Assembly (NCBI GenBank): GCA_025093985.1
Contig: JACAAK010000003.1
Span: 1,178,001 to 1,242,000, forward strand
Direction of reading: 5' to 3'
Length of the DNA: 64,000 bases
DNA from: Calvatia gigantea
Taxonomy: Eukaryota > Basidiomycota > Agaricomycetes > Agaricales > Lycoperdaceae
Made by a program: the position numbers and the translations under genes. Position 1 is the first letter of the stretch. Each line of letters starts with the position of its first letter. Below the pieces are notes generated by a model. It was not told the origin of the DNA, ran no database searches, and was given only the letters and a program-made list of their open reading frames with translations. Below, in pieces: positions 12,326 through 23,878 of this stretch.

Positions 12326-12529
12326 GGATGAGGTTGGGTGTTCCATGTTATCAAGTGAGTTCTTGATCGTATACTTCCTATTCCAGCTGTAAAATATCTC
12401 GAGACATTCGATTTTCCAACATGTTTTCTCACATCCAAGCTCTTTCGAATTTTAATTTCCAGAGTTTCGATCGCCCATCATTCGGTCTATTTGTGTCTAA
12501 GATCCGCACATCAAGCTTTCGAGTCGAGC

Positions 12530-13623
12530 CTAAGAAGCATCAACCAACCCACGCTCCCGCAATGCTTTTATGTCGTCTCTAGTCAGGCTCGTAACTCGAA
12601 AAACGTATTCCTCTATGCTTCCGTATTCAGCCCGCAACATCTTGGTCACAGCTATCATGGTTTCTCCCCTGGTTAAACATTGAGAGCTGCTCTTTGTTAC
12701 AAAGAAGATTCGTTATCACCTTGACTTGCCCATGTTCAGGGTACCAACAGGATTGTTTCTGAAGGCTTCGACTCGCGCCAAACGACAAGCAAGCATCTCG
12801 TGAACAGGCTTCAAGCCTACCTCTGTCAATGCATATTCTTCAGCAACTTCACTATCAGCCACGCCGAGGAGCTGTAGACAGGTATGTCATTCTGGCCAAA
12901 ACCCATGCGTTGCTATGTACTCACGAGCAGGATGACCGCTACGAGCATTCCTGTGCGGTCTTTCCCGGCTAGTTGTGAAAAGTGAATCAGGTTGGATCTT
13001 GTAAAGAACCTCAAAAGAGGGCTGACCCGTGCAGTGAACAAGAATTGGATGCTCAGAATGCTCAACCAAACGGCGTATAACAGCTTCAAGGGCTGATCCT
13101 AAATTCGCTAACATCTCCCGGTACAGATCCAGGAATGCCTAGAATCATTGTATTTAGTCAATGCCCAGCCAAAGAGAACTCGGCCTCACGTTGAGCTCGT
13201 CCTTTTCGAACTTGGAGAGGCTAATATTCCTTCAGCCGTCTGAGATGGTCAAACAAAACACGCATGAACCCACTACTCAGCTAGGAAGTCAGGACTATAG
13301 TTGACTTCCCGGTAGACCGGAGCGTGAACAATTTCGATATTTGTTAGGTGGGGGGAGGTTGCTTGCCATTTGTCACTTTCATTTTTGGCACGGAGGTCGA
13401 AGACAGTATTGACATTGAGAAGGGCTAACGCTTTGGCACCCGCGGGGGTGATACCGCTTAGCTCGCCGGAGCGGAAGAGAAAGTTGGTTTTGACACGGAA
13501 AGCCAAATTTGAAGGTATCGGGTACCCCCCGACAGAACGAAAGTTGAAGGTGCCTTCCACATGGACGAACGGAGGGTTGAGAGAACTCATGTCTGGTATT
13601 GCACTAAAAAGTTGGGTTGTCAT
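12530..13623 (-). CDS. Tyrosine-specific protein phosphatase (MptpB-like, Y_phosphatase3 type)
   Basis: Reads MTTQLFSAIPDMSSLNPPF from 13623; a second in-frame ATG lies 12 codons on. EGTFNFRSVGGYPIPSN is the family's N-terminal signature. The catalytic CX5R loop is HCTAGKDRTGM, assembled across an intron (about 13028-12970); the Cys is the nucleophile and the Arg binds phosphate. Further exons give LLGVADSEVAEEYALTEVGL and ETMIAVTKMLRAEYGSIEEYV, ending RERGLVDAS. All junctions keep frame. Fungal and bacterial members dephosphorylate phosphotyrosine and sometimes phosphoinositides; the substrate here is unknown. It is cytosolic by appearance. The 3' end converges on CAND1, with about 200 bp between them. 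Confidence 0.88.
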
Positions 13624-14194
13624 GGATTTATATACGAGGACAGGACCGGTATTTGACTCATTTACTATCAATCCGCAGTTGAAGCAACCGCCCATCGTCG
13701 CAAAACCCCGTATATCACACAAAATCTAATTTGACCTGATCTCACAGTATTCGAGGGAACACGGGCGAGGATCCCGATGTGCTTGCTCTGGTAGGGGAAG
13801 GTCATGTGGCGCCCATCCACGGTACCAATACACTTGGTTCGAAATTCGGCGCATCTATTAAACGCGTCCACTACAAAAGACTATCATTGCCAGGCATCAT
13901 CGCCCAATGGAGTACCGTGGTAAGAGTCTCCATTAATCCACGCGTAGAAAAGACTGACTGTTACCTGTTCCTTTGGGATGAGGCGATGTCGCATTCGACA
14001 TATCAGCCTGGGTACTTTGAACATCTTCACCTGGTGATCTTCTACCCCTATTTTGATCTTTTACCTTGTCTCCATAGCCAGGACCTAACGTTTCACGGAC
14101 AGAAAAATTTCATCAAAAAGATTTCACGAGGTCAAGGTCATAATCAACAGACAAAACATACAGGTAACAAATCCCACATTCCCATGATACAGCT
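13624..14194. other. Intergenic, no gene seen
   Basis: Lies between the phosphatase promoter and the 3' end of the 7TM receptor gene. A long plus-strand ORF (13779-14738) crosses it, but its second half is the antisense of the receptor tail. Confidence 0.4.
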
Positions 14195-15888
14195 CTACTC
14201 TGGCAGACGCCCGAGGCCGGTCGCGCGGCCAAGGCTGCCCTCATTCCAACCAGGCCTTGGTGACAGCGCAGAGTCTCGTGAGCCTGGCCTCGAGGATTCT
14301 TGCGTTCTCGGCCTAGTACCAGAAGTGGACGCAGTGTGGGGCCTGACCGTAGTAGTCTTATCAACTGTCCGAGCGTACCTCGCGGCAGAAGTCTCTGAGG
14401 CGGGAGATGAAACAACAGGACTTGACATCTCTATATCCTCAGGAAGCGTTCCCATTCCAACGGCTCTTCGCATGGTGCCTGTGGCAACAGGGGCCGAGTC
14501 GGCGCCCATTGCAATGGGTGCCAAAGTGGGGAGATCAGGATTGGACGGAGGGTCTAAATTTTGGCATGAAACGAGTGCTGGACGAGTGAACTTGAATAAC
14601 AAAACGTCGAAGAAGCCGGTCAACGAAAAGATGATGATCGAGCCTATAAAAGCACCTGGCGACAGTGTACGACCACTGAAATCAAGCCAGCGGACAACGC
14701 TAACCGGGAGAACACAAAGGATGTACACTGCTGGGTAACTTTGGCGTGTTAATATGGTATTATTCAAGAATCAGAGAAAAAGGAACCAACAAAAGCATCA
14801 TGTTTGCAATTTGCTTGTTTGCCCTCTCCTCGTCACCAAAATCCGAACTTGCTTCTGGTTCTTCAGTGCCCAGGGTGTCACCCTTATTCCGGAGGCGAAT
14901 CTTCTTGCCTTCGACGACAACGAATCCGTGCATGACGAGTGCTATGATGCCGTAGAGGACAAGCATGAGGAGTGCGGCAAGCCACATCCAGAGGTATTCG
15001 AGCATGATGCGCTCTGTCTCGTACTCTGACCTGATCCAGCACCCTGCATATTTTAGGTTAGTTCACACCCAGACAAAAAATTAAGAGGGATACTTCACAG
15101 TACTTAGTATTTCCATAGAATGGGAGACCCGCCCTATGGTGGATACCACCTCCAATTGCCACGACCAGTATAATGAACAGGCAGACACCCACAAGGGCGC
15201 AAAAACGCATCATCCTCGATGCACGCCATCCAAACACGAGGACGAAGAATGTGTCGAAGGCAATAAACTATCATCTTGTGAGTGTTGTGTATCCACCAGG
15301 GATCAACTCACGAGTGAACTAAGGAAGAACAATAATGAGAATCACCCCATGACGACAGAATATGAAGACTCACAACAGCGCAACACCGACATCGCCTATC
15401 TGCTTCAAGTGGCCTTGTGCCACGCACAAAGAGTCTTCAGTGATGAACTGATTCATATCTGTCAGACGGTTTGACGATAAGATGAAAACGTCGTGTAGCT
15501 TACACCATCCGCCACCCATTTGATGTTGAGGAGCCCACCCAGCGCTTGTATCAACTCCGCAAACATTAGGCCCACAAAACCCAGAGAGTCGGTGGCGTCT
15601 ATTGGGCGCAGGATGATGTTGGTGTGAAGTTTCTTCATCGCTCGACGTGCTCGGAACTTCTTCACCAATTTGCTCTAGAACGACGTTAGCCGAGTTGTGG
15701 ATAGCAACGACAAAGATAAACTTACACCAGTATAACACAAAATGACCGAAACTGAAAGGGCTGAGAGGCTGGCAAGAATCTTGAGCAATTGAAACAAGTT
15801 TCCAAGGAGCGACTAACAGTGATGCCTCCACTGAGACGAAGATGCCCAGACGCGTCCCAAACTCGAGCTTGTTGGAGGGAGATGTCAT
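14195..15888 (-). CDS. G protein-coupled receptor, glucose/cAMP-receptor-like (Git3/CRL type)
   Basis: The start is MTSPSNKLEFGTRLGIFVS at 15888. Hydrophobic segments follow in order: ILASLSALSVSVILCYTG; SLGFVGLMFAELIQALGGLL; CVAQGHLKQIGDVGVALL; FDTFFVLVFGWRASRM; FCALVGVCLFIILVVAIGGG; EYLWMWLAALLMLVLYGIIA; YPAVYILCVLPVSVVRWL; and GAFIGSIIIFSLTGFFDVLL. The QGxLKQIGDVGVAL and ERIMLEYLWMW motifs are typical of basidiomycete Git3-like receptors, which feed nutrient status into Galpha-cAMP-PKA signalling at the plasma membrane. A cytoplasmic Ser/Thr/Pro/Arg-rich tail of about 120 residues ends GLGRLPE. Several short introns all keep frame. It is not a STE3 pheromone receptor, although a pheromone gene lies 8 kb away. 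Confidence 0.82.
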
Positions 15889-15926
15889 TGTGCAGTCGTA
15901 GCGTCCTCCACAAGTCGCGAGTCCCT

Positions 15927-15936
15927 GTTATATAAC
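15927..15936 (-). promoter_or_regulatory. TATA box of the 7TM receptor gene
   Basis: The self-complementary GTTATATAAC lies 39 bp before the receptor ATG, so the 5' UTR would be very short if this element is used. Confidence 0.35.
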
Positions 15937-16195
15937 TGGACCTGATTAACGCCAGGCCCAACTAGGGAGCGGCTGACAGCCTTGACACAATCTCTACACT
16001 GCCCGACATGCGCCCTGCTTAGCGAACGTCAATGGAGGCTGTGAGGCTACGGCCATTATTTCGTAACTTCCGCTCTATACCTAATAGGGACTTGTCAGAC
16101 CGCTTGTTCCGGAATTCTGACGGCATATTGATGAGAGCGAATGGACAGGGTGGCAGAACATACATAATTGCAAAAGGACCGCTAACGTTGTCTTC

Positions 16196-16741
16196 TCATC
16201 GTGACGTTGGTAACGCAGCCATATAGTTGTGAAGGACATAAACCTGGGGAATCCCAGTTCGTAATGCCCAAGCCGCAGACAAACGAAGAAGAGAGCAAAG
16301 TTGTTGAAAATCGACGCTCAGGTCGAGGAACACGGAAAACCCAAGGGTCGGCCCCGGGGGTCTAAACTGGCGCATTCCAGGTCCAAACCCGAGGCGATGA
16401 CTCGATATCTCAGCTCCTATCCCTACCAATTCTCCCGCGTACATGGATACGAGGGCCTTGGAGGGGAATACCTTTGCAATTCTGCACCACCCAAGGAGGA
16501 TGGGCATACCAAATAGAAGGATGGCGAAGTACCATCCGACGACCTTTTCATAAGGACTAAACCACCTCGAACATGGTTGCGATGACATCCCATGGTCACC
16601 ATCGGACAGTTCCTCTTTCATTATCCCCAAACTTCATGATAAGGGCACACACCAGCATGGTCCCAGAACTTATCTTGTCATAGATAAATCCATGCAACGG
16701 AGGGCGAAAACCTGATTGAATGATCCGTGAGGAACTGCTGG
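16196..16741 (-). pseudogene. Possible cytochrome P450 N-terminal relic
   Basis: Minus-strand frames contain LLFGMPILLGW and ALVSMYAGELVGIGAEISS, then GFGPGMRQFR. This order loosely resembles the helix A-C part of fungal P450s (loop, a GELVG-like motif, then FG..RQ/RR). The frame is interrupted and no heme-binding Cys motif or I-helix is present. A truncated relic is the most that can be said, and the resemblance may be chance. Confidence 0.2.
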
Positions 16742-16924
16742 AGTCGAGGATTTCTTTGGCGGGCGGCATTTTTTTTCACAGGTTCAGCCAGCGAGAACCC
16801 TTTCATGCATATAGCTGCCCAAAAATTATATCAAGATCACGAAGCTCCAGGAGAGGACAAATGCAGACCGTCCCCATGGCACGTTTGTCACATCAACTCA
16901 TAAGCACAGTAGGGAGTCATAGAG

Positions 16925-17440
16925 AACCACCATCCCGATGCTATAACTCTCTTTCCTCCTCAGCCTCATTCAAAAGTGTTGCGTATGTAGTAGCACCAGA
17001 TCTTAAGACGACCTGGCAAACAACCGCACGTGCCTTGAGATATCGTGGGTCTGGAAGAGGCAAATCTGTCTTGGTGGAAAAGGTAAGACGTCTGATTTCA
17101 GGTGAGAGATTTGGGGCCCAACATTGCACCTTGTAGGTATTGTCAAGTTCCTTGTAGATGTTGTTATCGGGGCGGAGAGATATGAAGTATTGACTGGAAT
17201 ACTTACAGTGGTGGCATCAAGCCAGACGTGATAACCAGTAAAAAGCGGACCAAATTTTGAGCTGAGAGTTAAAACATTTGCTAAATTATAGGTTGCCTTG
17301 TTAAATTCATTAATCGAGATGGAGCAGAACTTGAGAATGAAGGTTAAGGCAGGACCCGACAGAGTAGCGTCTTGAATGGGCAATGGCAGAACGTGGCATG
17401 CCCTGGTGCTAGTGAGAGGGGCGATGAGATGTTCATTCAT
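16925..17440 (-). pseudogene. Decayed gene resembling agaric HNH-nuclease-like proteins, copy 1
   Basis: Pieces in order on the minus strand: NLANVLTLSSKFGPLF, GYHVWLDAT, then DLPLPDPRYLKARAVV and ATTYATLLNEAEEE. The last part matches the C-terminal section of an agaric protein family that often carries an HNH nuclease domain (pattern LPLPDPRYLxxHAxxxxVxxxSGAxxY). The HNH core is not visible, and the pieces sit in different frames. A second, independently decayed copy lies at 21962-22400, alignable over nearly the full length. Confidence 0.45.
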
Positions 17441-20349
17441 AATATTTGCTCGTTCCTCAGGCTTCAGGAGTCAGCATGACGGTGAAATAATCTATTGTCA
17501 TAAGATTGGGTAACGACACATCGATAACCATCCCGTTCGAGTGCCTTATTACGAAAACATGAACGTGTTGGATTATATAACACTTCAACTCACTGATCTT
17601 TTTACAGACGTATGATCCTGGGGGTTATTTTCAACAGGATGGGCGAAAAAGGCCTTTGCATCAACCCAAGGGGCTTCACTTTCTGGTGTGGAACACCCAT
17701 TCTTCACTGGTGTCCAATCAAAACCCGAACAAGCACATCTGGGACAACAGCTCACAATTGTATTTTATGACCAACACGAAAAGCTCAGCAAACCCATGTA
17801 GTTTTGTCATTGTGGGAGAGAATTTCCTGCGAGATGTAATCTCGGCTTTCACAAGTCGGTGCTTTGAGGATGAGATAGCCCAATATCCGGGCATATACGA
17901 GGTTTTTGTCTTTGCTATCGACCTGAGGAGTTGAATTTGGAGGCATTAGGCATATGCGTCATGCCACTTCTTTTCACAGGAAGGGTTGTAAGGGTTGGGG
18001 GGAAGTGGGTTAGCGGCAAGAGACATTGCAGTTTTGCTGTGCGTCGTTGTTTGACGATATCCCTCCTGCAGCAGGCCTTCATCTGAGCGACCCCACCCCT
18101 TAATAATTAATATTGTCTCACTATCCCATGCCTCGCCCCGCCCTCCGAATATCATAGGCTCGGCTACGTCAGTGTTTATTTATCGGGAAAATTCGGGGAG
18201 AACACTGGTGTTGATCTGCTGGAGAGCGCATTACCGTCGATCGGGTGCCCGGGATTTCGGCAGAAGTGGAAGATCAGTAGCGTTGAGGACGAGGGCCAAC
18301 GAGACTCACGCAGCCTTGATCTTCCTAACTGGTTGCAAACGGGGATGCTACTGTAATTTTATCTTGCTTACTTGCTTACGCTCTTTACATCCCAAGTTCA
18401 TCGTTGTTCATTGTAGATGTTACTTATGACCTTGAGTAGTTTTCACCGTTTAAATCTCTTTGTCGGCGAGGTAGTAAACTCGTTTTACCTGAGTTGCTTA
18501 TGTAACGTTGTCGGCATCAATGATTTCCGTTTCCATTTCCGCATTCTCCAACCGCTCAACAAGTATTCGTTAATGACTGTCATTCATTGGTCTGCACTCT
18601 GGTTCAGGGTCAGTTATTCTACACTTCATTTTGGTGATTTCCTAACTCAGCTGCATCTGAACTTGAAGTTGATGGGTTTGTTCTGTTACTCCGGCTCCCA
18701 GCGAGTCGACAGAGAGATACTCCTTCCCGCCACTTCAAGCCGTCGCACCTCCGATGTCGCTCTGCTGCATACATTCCCTACGGTCAAGAAGCGCCCCAAG
18801 AGGATAAGTGAGCTCGGAGGTATGTCCCTGAATATATGTGGGCTAATCTGATGAGACCTTATGCGCCTGGTGTACAGGACTCCGGCACAAACCCAAGAAC
18901 AGCGTTGCGCTAGGTGCATTAAATATCCCGGTTCACGAGCGCTGTGAAACACCATTGTTTCCCTTCCACTCAATTCCCAACCCCAGACTCGGAGGGGATG
19001 GGAAGCTGAATGCCGCCGTGGGCGTTGAGACTCAACGTGAGCGCGAGGACGATCCGTCCTTGACCTCGTTGCCCCCCCTCTCACTTGTTACACCACTGTC
19101 AACGTCAAATTTGTTTCGCACAGCTAGTTAGTCCATCAACGGGCCAACTCCAGACAGTTGTTCTGACTCTCCATAGACCCTTTCGTAGATCGTAGGAATT
19201 CCTCATTCGTTCCAAGCTGAAAGTCGCCATTTCAATCTATCTCGCATCGGGAACTCCTCGAGCGTGGGGGTAACGGACCAGTTCCACGCCCTTCTGGATT
19301 CTACTCCATATTCTCCCCTACCACAAGATATTACCGTGAAGAGCTCCCTGACTTATGCTGGTCGTCGCCGGTTTTGCGCTTGCAGAGACCCATGTTCCAA
19401 TTGTGGGTTGGCGTCATCCACTCAAGGGGCCCCCGTTTCTGGTTGTCTGAAATTCAAGTGCACCTTTTCGTCAAGATCTCTGGGAAACCCTGCAGGCAAA
19501 CTGACTAGGCGCCATAGCTTTGATACTGGTCGTTTCACGGATCCTCCTGCCGGGATACGGCATGAACGCTCGATGGATAGCTCTCTAGTGAACGGCTTGA
19601 ATCTGATGATGTCGGATTCTACCTGGCGACGCGATTCATGCAGTCTGAAACCCCGGGTACCTCCGGCGACGGTTTTCGTACCCTACGTGGGGAAGACTGT
19701 AGCGGAATCGCAAATTTCGCGCCAACGTTCAGAAACTTACGATGCTTGGGTTTCATCCTGGTGCTTCCGGCCTACGGTTACGCCAGCTCAGAACACTGCA
19801 GGGCCTTGCTATGTCGCACCTCCCTCACTCGAATCCCACCTGTCTCTGCCACCTTGTAAACCGCCATCGGGACCATTGCCTGTTCAAGTCCCCGGGATTG
19901 AACATAATACGGTTGAGTCACCAGCGTTAGGGCGGCCTTGGAATCCTTCCACCGTCCTCTAGTATGGCCGTTAGAAAGTCTTGTGTACAATCTGGGACGA
20001 ACAGTCTCGAAAATATTCAGGAGTTGCTCGCGGTTCTCGACGAGGCTATGATCAAGTCTGAAACACCCAGAGAGTCTTTGGATAGAAGGGATGTTGACCT
20101 CCCACAGAGACCCGTATCGGAGGCCGTTATCATGGGTTTAGCGATGTGATGGAGGCCCGTTTTAACTTGACTCCCGTTCAGTGGGGTTGTACGTCGTCTT
20201 GTGTAATTTTTCATTCCTGTCATCGCCATGTAATCCGTAATTGAGCTCTTTCCCCGAAATCTGAGATGAGAGTTGCCGTTGACACGACGGAAAGTTGGAT
20301 TTCGGGCAGGTTTGGTGACTCCCCGAATTTTAGTATACTCCCTTCGGTA
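17441..20349. other. Gene-poor stretch
   Basis: No recognisable gene apart from the doubtful ORF at 19264-19962. Short ORFs at 17656-17934 and 18417-18851 have no identifiable domains. No long terminal repeat pair or transposase was found. Confidence 0.35.
19264..19962 (+). CDS. Doubtful hypothetical ORF
   Basis: An uninterrupted 232-codon frame in an otherwise broken region, opened by a non-ATG codon. It contains CACRDPCSNCG near its start and is otherwise without recognisable features. It may be an exon of a gene I cannot assemble, a relic, or chance. Confidence 0.2.
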   Translation: MGVTDQFHALLDSTPYSPLPQDITVKSSLTYAGRRRFCACRDPCSNCGLASSTQGAPVSGCLKFKCTFSSRSLGNPAGKLTRRHSFDTGRFTDPPAGIRHERSMDSSLVNGLNLMMSDSTWRRDSCSLKPRVPPATVFVPYVGKTVAESQISRQRSETYDAWVSSWCFRPTVTPAQNTAGPCYVAPPSLESHLSLPPCKPPSGPLPVQVPGIEHNTVESPALGRPWNPSTVL

Positions 20350-20367
20350 CTCACGCTAGAACGTGAG
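20350..20367. repeat. Short inverted repeat upstream of the Med9-like gene
   Basis: CTCACG and CGTGAG arms separated by six bases, 25 bp before the TATA box. A possible regulator-binding or stem-loop element. Confidence 0.3.
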
Positions 20368-20391
20368 AAACATCAAGTTGGACCAGTGGTA

Positions 20392-20399
20392 TATATAAA
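20392..20399 (+). promoter_or_regulatory. TATA box of the Med9-like gene
   Basis: TATATAAA, 70 bp before the ATG at 20469, at a spacing typical for fungal core promoters. Confidence 0.5.
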
Positions 20400-20468
20400 C
20401 TGAAAGGCTGGCATCCCCTCACTCATAAACAGCGCTCTTGCTACAGACCGAAAGGATACAAGGATACC

Positions 20469-21018
20469 ATGGACTCAGCGAAGAACGCCGGCACAACCTC
20501 AAGTGGTGCTCCTGGTGCCGTGGTCGATCACGTGATAGTCAACGCTCAAGACGGGAGTGGCTCGCCTTCAGTGCTTTCAACACTCCGAACCATGTCCTCC
20601 AATCCACTTCCTGTTAATGTATATGAAACTCTGTTGCTGAAGCTGGTCACAGTCCTCGGGTTAACCCATCAGCCGGAAGGAACCACAACGCCTGCGGCAA
20701 AGCAACATCTTTTGCAGGCAGTCAGTTTTGGATTTTCGTCAATTTCTTTCCTCCCCTCCGCTAAAGTGCTGCGTAGACGAATGACTTCAAGAGTTCCTTG
20801 GCACATGCGAAGGACTTGGTTTCCAATCTTCCTGGAGGAGAACTATTGATTGAAGATCAGGATGAGGTTATCCAAATGTTGGAAACCTTGAGAAATCGGA
20901 AGAGGTGTGTCTCGATTCGGTGCATCCATCCTTTTAGTCTGACAAGATGACGTCCAGGGAGCAACTTGAAAGATTCTCTCGACATGCGTTGCAATCTTCT
21001 ACAGGTCTCTGCTGCTGA
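20469..21018 (+). CDS. Small coiled-coil protein, possibly Mediator subunit 9
   Basis: Starts MDSAKNAGTTSSGAPGAV. Exon 1 ends at HLLQA (about 20723). After a roughly 55-bp intron the frame continues TNDFKSSLAHAKDLVSNL, PGGELLIEDQDEVIQMLETL and RNRKREQLERFSRHALQ, ending about 150 codons in. The LPGxxLxxEDQxxxIxxLExL pattern followed by a charged helix resembles fungal Med9 (CSE2), a middle-module subunit of Mediator. This rests on pattern only. A weaker alternative donor (GTGTCT) would give a different tail, SNLKDSLDMRCNLLQ ending at 21070. The TATA box and compact structure support a real gene. Confidence 0.5.
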
Positions 21019-21961
21019 ACAGAAGATCGAAATAGACTCCATGGCTTCTACACCCGCGAACGAGTGATGACACACACCGATTACCCGAGTCGGGCGCAAT
21101 GCGCTGACGAAAATTCAATTATTCCTTCCCAGACGTGAAGGCGGAAAAATACTTTCAAACTTTCATCGACTTCTTTCCTCTATTCTTCCTCTCATTGATC
21201 GTAAGCCGTCGACCCATGTCCACCTTCGCTTGCATACATATAACATACGGCAACTATCTCTGGAATTCTTCGTATAAGTCTCAAACTAATCGGTAGTTTG
21301 AACCGCTAGTGTGGAGAAACAGATGTGACCTCGGATTTCACGTCAGCGGCTATATATTAATCGATTTTCCGGATTATTGACCGTTTCTACTCAGGATTAC
21401 CCTGGGGAACCTTGGGCAGGGGCCGACCCGTAAACATTGTATCTTCAGCTCCGTGATTGTTCCGCTTTGTGGGTATGTTCTCCTTATTTTTCCCGTCCGA
21501 GACAGGTAATATTTCACCGGCCACATACTAGATGTCCGGGATCGTTAGCGTAACGTCGTTTAGTGCGATGACAAGCAGTACCCAATGATCGTGATTTTTA
21601 AAATCGTCGACACCAGGACTACACCCTTTTCACTCACCTCGGGTTTCCGGTTATCTACTTCGCCTGGTACTTTGGTATCCTGCTCCAGTCGCTGTATCGT
21701 CATCCCGTTTGCAGTGGTATCCCGTTTCAGGGACTGACCCCTTAAACTTAAGTTTGGGCTTAGGATCTTCGTCCTAAGGAGATCGGAGATACGTTAAACT
21801 CAATCGAGAAGGCGGAAGACTCCTGTCCCCTTCGGCAGGTAACTTAGCGTTTATTAAATATGTGCACAATATTACAGCAGGACGGCAGGACAGTCTATTT
21901 TCCCAGAATTCATAATACAGTCAGCGGGATAGAGACCGACAAACCGGTAGCTTTCCGTTGT
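21019..21961. other. Intergenic, no gene seen
   Basis: No ORF with recognisable content, and no repeats larger than a few bases noted. Confidence 0.4.
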
Positions 21962-22400
21962 TCAGAGCCATACAGAAGCACCATCCTCACCCAGTAACCC
22001 CCCTTCCTCTTCAATCTCGTTTAAAAGTTCTGCATATGCAGCAGCACCAGACCGCACGGCAACCCGACAAACAACTGCATGTGCCTTGAGGCATTTTGTG
22101 TCTGGAAGAGGCAGGTTTGTCCGGTGGAAAAGGTGACACAAGTGGGATTCCAGGTGGGAGACTTGGGGCCCAACTTTGTACATTGTAGGTGTTGTCAAGA
22201 TCCTTGGTCAAATAGACAGACATTGTTACTAGTGAGAGATATTGAAGTATTTTTGGAAGTACTTGCAGGAACAGCATCAAACCAGATATGCCGGTTATTA
22301 AAAAATGGAGAAGAATTAGAACCTAGGGTCAAGATACTGCTAAATTATGGGCCGTTTTATTGAATTCGTCAAATGAGATGTAGCAAATTTTGAGAATAAA
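21962..22400 (-). pseudogene. Decayed gene resembling agaric HNH-nuclease-like proteins, copy 2
   Basis: Ends with TNLPLPDTKCLKAHAVV, RSGAAAYAELLNEIEEEG and LLGEDGAS, equivalent to the C-terminus of copy 1 at 16925-17440. The DNA aligns with copy 1 in the same orientation, including intron-like sequence further upstream. The copy is truncated upstream and lacks any HNH core. Confidence 0.45.
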
Positions 22401-23878
22401 ATTGGAAGCGCTGGGAGAGGGACCACAGGGGTTTGTGAGAGACCACATGAGGTGGTCTCCACTTCGTTGTTTGATCCTCCTCCCCTACCCCAGAACGATG
22501 ACACTACTCCGTCCACGACGGGCTACACCCGCTCTTACGCAACGGACCCAACGATACTTGACATGACGCGGTGGGCGAATTTCAGAAGAAAAACACTGAA
22601 ACCCGGGAGGACACTGACGACACGAACTACTTGCAGTGAACGTTCACCGCCCCTCCCCCCCCCGAGGGTCCTGCAATTCAATACTAGGTCCTCGACCTTT
22701 TACACGGGTGTACAGCCCATTATTTATCGCCCCACAATTATATGATTACGAGGGTGCAAACCCAGATTAAAACCCCCCAATACACAATTATAAGGATGTA
22801 AATCTGGCTTAAACCACCCGATTAAATGATCACAAGGGTGGGAGCCCAGATTAAACCCCAATATTACTGATCATAAATATAAGGTTGTAAAACACAAAGT
22901 CAATCCCCGGATTCGAAATTCGGGGGCGTACGTGGAGACTGGACTCTTCAAGGGGACAGATGTGACTCCAAGTTAAAAATTCCCTGATTAAACGGATCAA
23001 CTTCAAAATTGTAATTCCCCTCTTCTTGATCTAAGTAAGTACGGTACGAGCCGAAAAGATGATCATAATGACCAGATCAGATTATCTCTCTACAGATGGT
23101 GTAGAGAACCATTTCAACTGCCATCACACCGGGATAAACCGCCCAAAATTTTATCACACCTTCCTCCCCCAACTACAAGATCCAGGAATCAGTACCACGA
23201 TGGACGGAGCCAACCACTTTTGGGGTCTAGCCATCTCACCACCCAGGGCAACGCGACGACCGTACGGTTGGTAGGCGACCCATCCGCGTTCCCCCTTCAG
23301 CTCACAACCTGGCCATCGGGGACCATTCCAGCTCCCGATCGGCCATCCCCAAAACTGCGCGTGACGTTTGCATTCCTAATTAACTGGACCTCCGCCGCCA
23401 CAAGGACCAAGGTAGTACAAGAATATCCTTGCCTATGGTAGCTTCAAACCCCAACCCTAAGACCGCTTTTGGTTTCTGATTCAACCACTCACTGCTTTCG
23501 CCATGCTAAAGCCACCAGATGCAAGTTGCCACCATTTTGGTCAACAACGACATCTATGGCCCACACCTGACCAATTCGAGTAACTACCGGTGCCCACATT
23601 GTTTTTCTAGCACACAAAAGGCAAGGAAGCTCAACAACAATCCGCTACAAAAAAGCGCTTTTGTTAATGACTCGTTGAACCCTGTGTCCATGGCCACTCA
23701 CAAAAATTCCTATAGGTAGTAACTGCCGTACAATTGTCACACGAGGAGTATGCTGAGATCCGTCGAATTACTAGTGGAGTATATATTTGAGCGTCTATCG
23801 TCCCATGTTCCACGCCATAAAATACCAGATTTTTCGAAACCCCATAAGCTGCTATAAACCTCACACTGCTTTTGACCT
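22401..23878. other. Gene-poor, partly repetitive
   Basis: Holds the degenerate tandem repeats at about 22735-22895. Short plus-strand ORFs (22452, 23059, 23220) have biased Pro/Thr composition and no recognisable domain. Confidence 0.35.
22735..22895. repeat. Degenerate tandem repeat, about 45-bp period
   Basis: Three to four diverged copies share an AT-rich start, GGGTG or AGGATG, then CCCAGATTAAAMCCC-like sequence. The copies differ by indels and substitutions. Confidence 0.5.

Noticed and set aside
13779..14738. Plus-strand ORF of 319 codons
   Set aside because: Its second half is the exact antisense of the 7TM receptor tail and last membrane segment; the sequence has no domain and no splice support.
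22900..22935. tRNA-like B-box (GGATTCGAAATTCGGG)
   Set aside because: It is a local palindrome; no A-box, acceptor stem or anticodon arm can be drawn around it.
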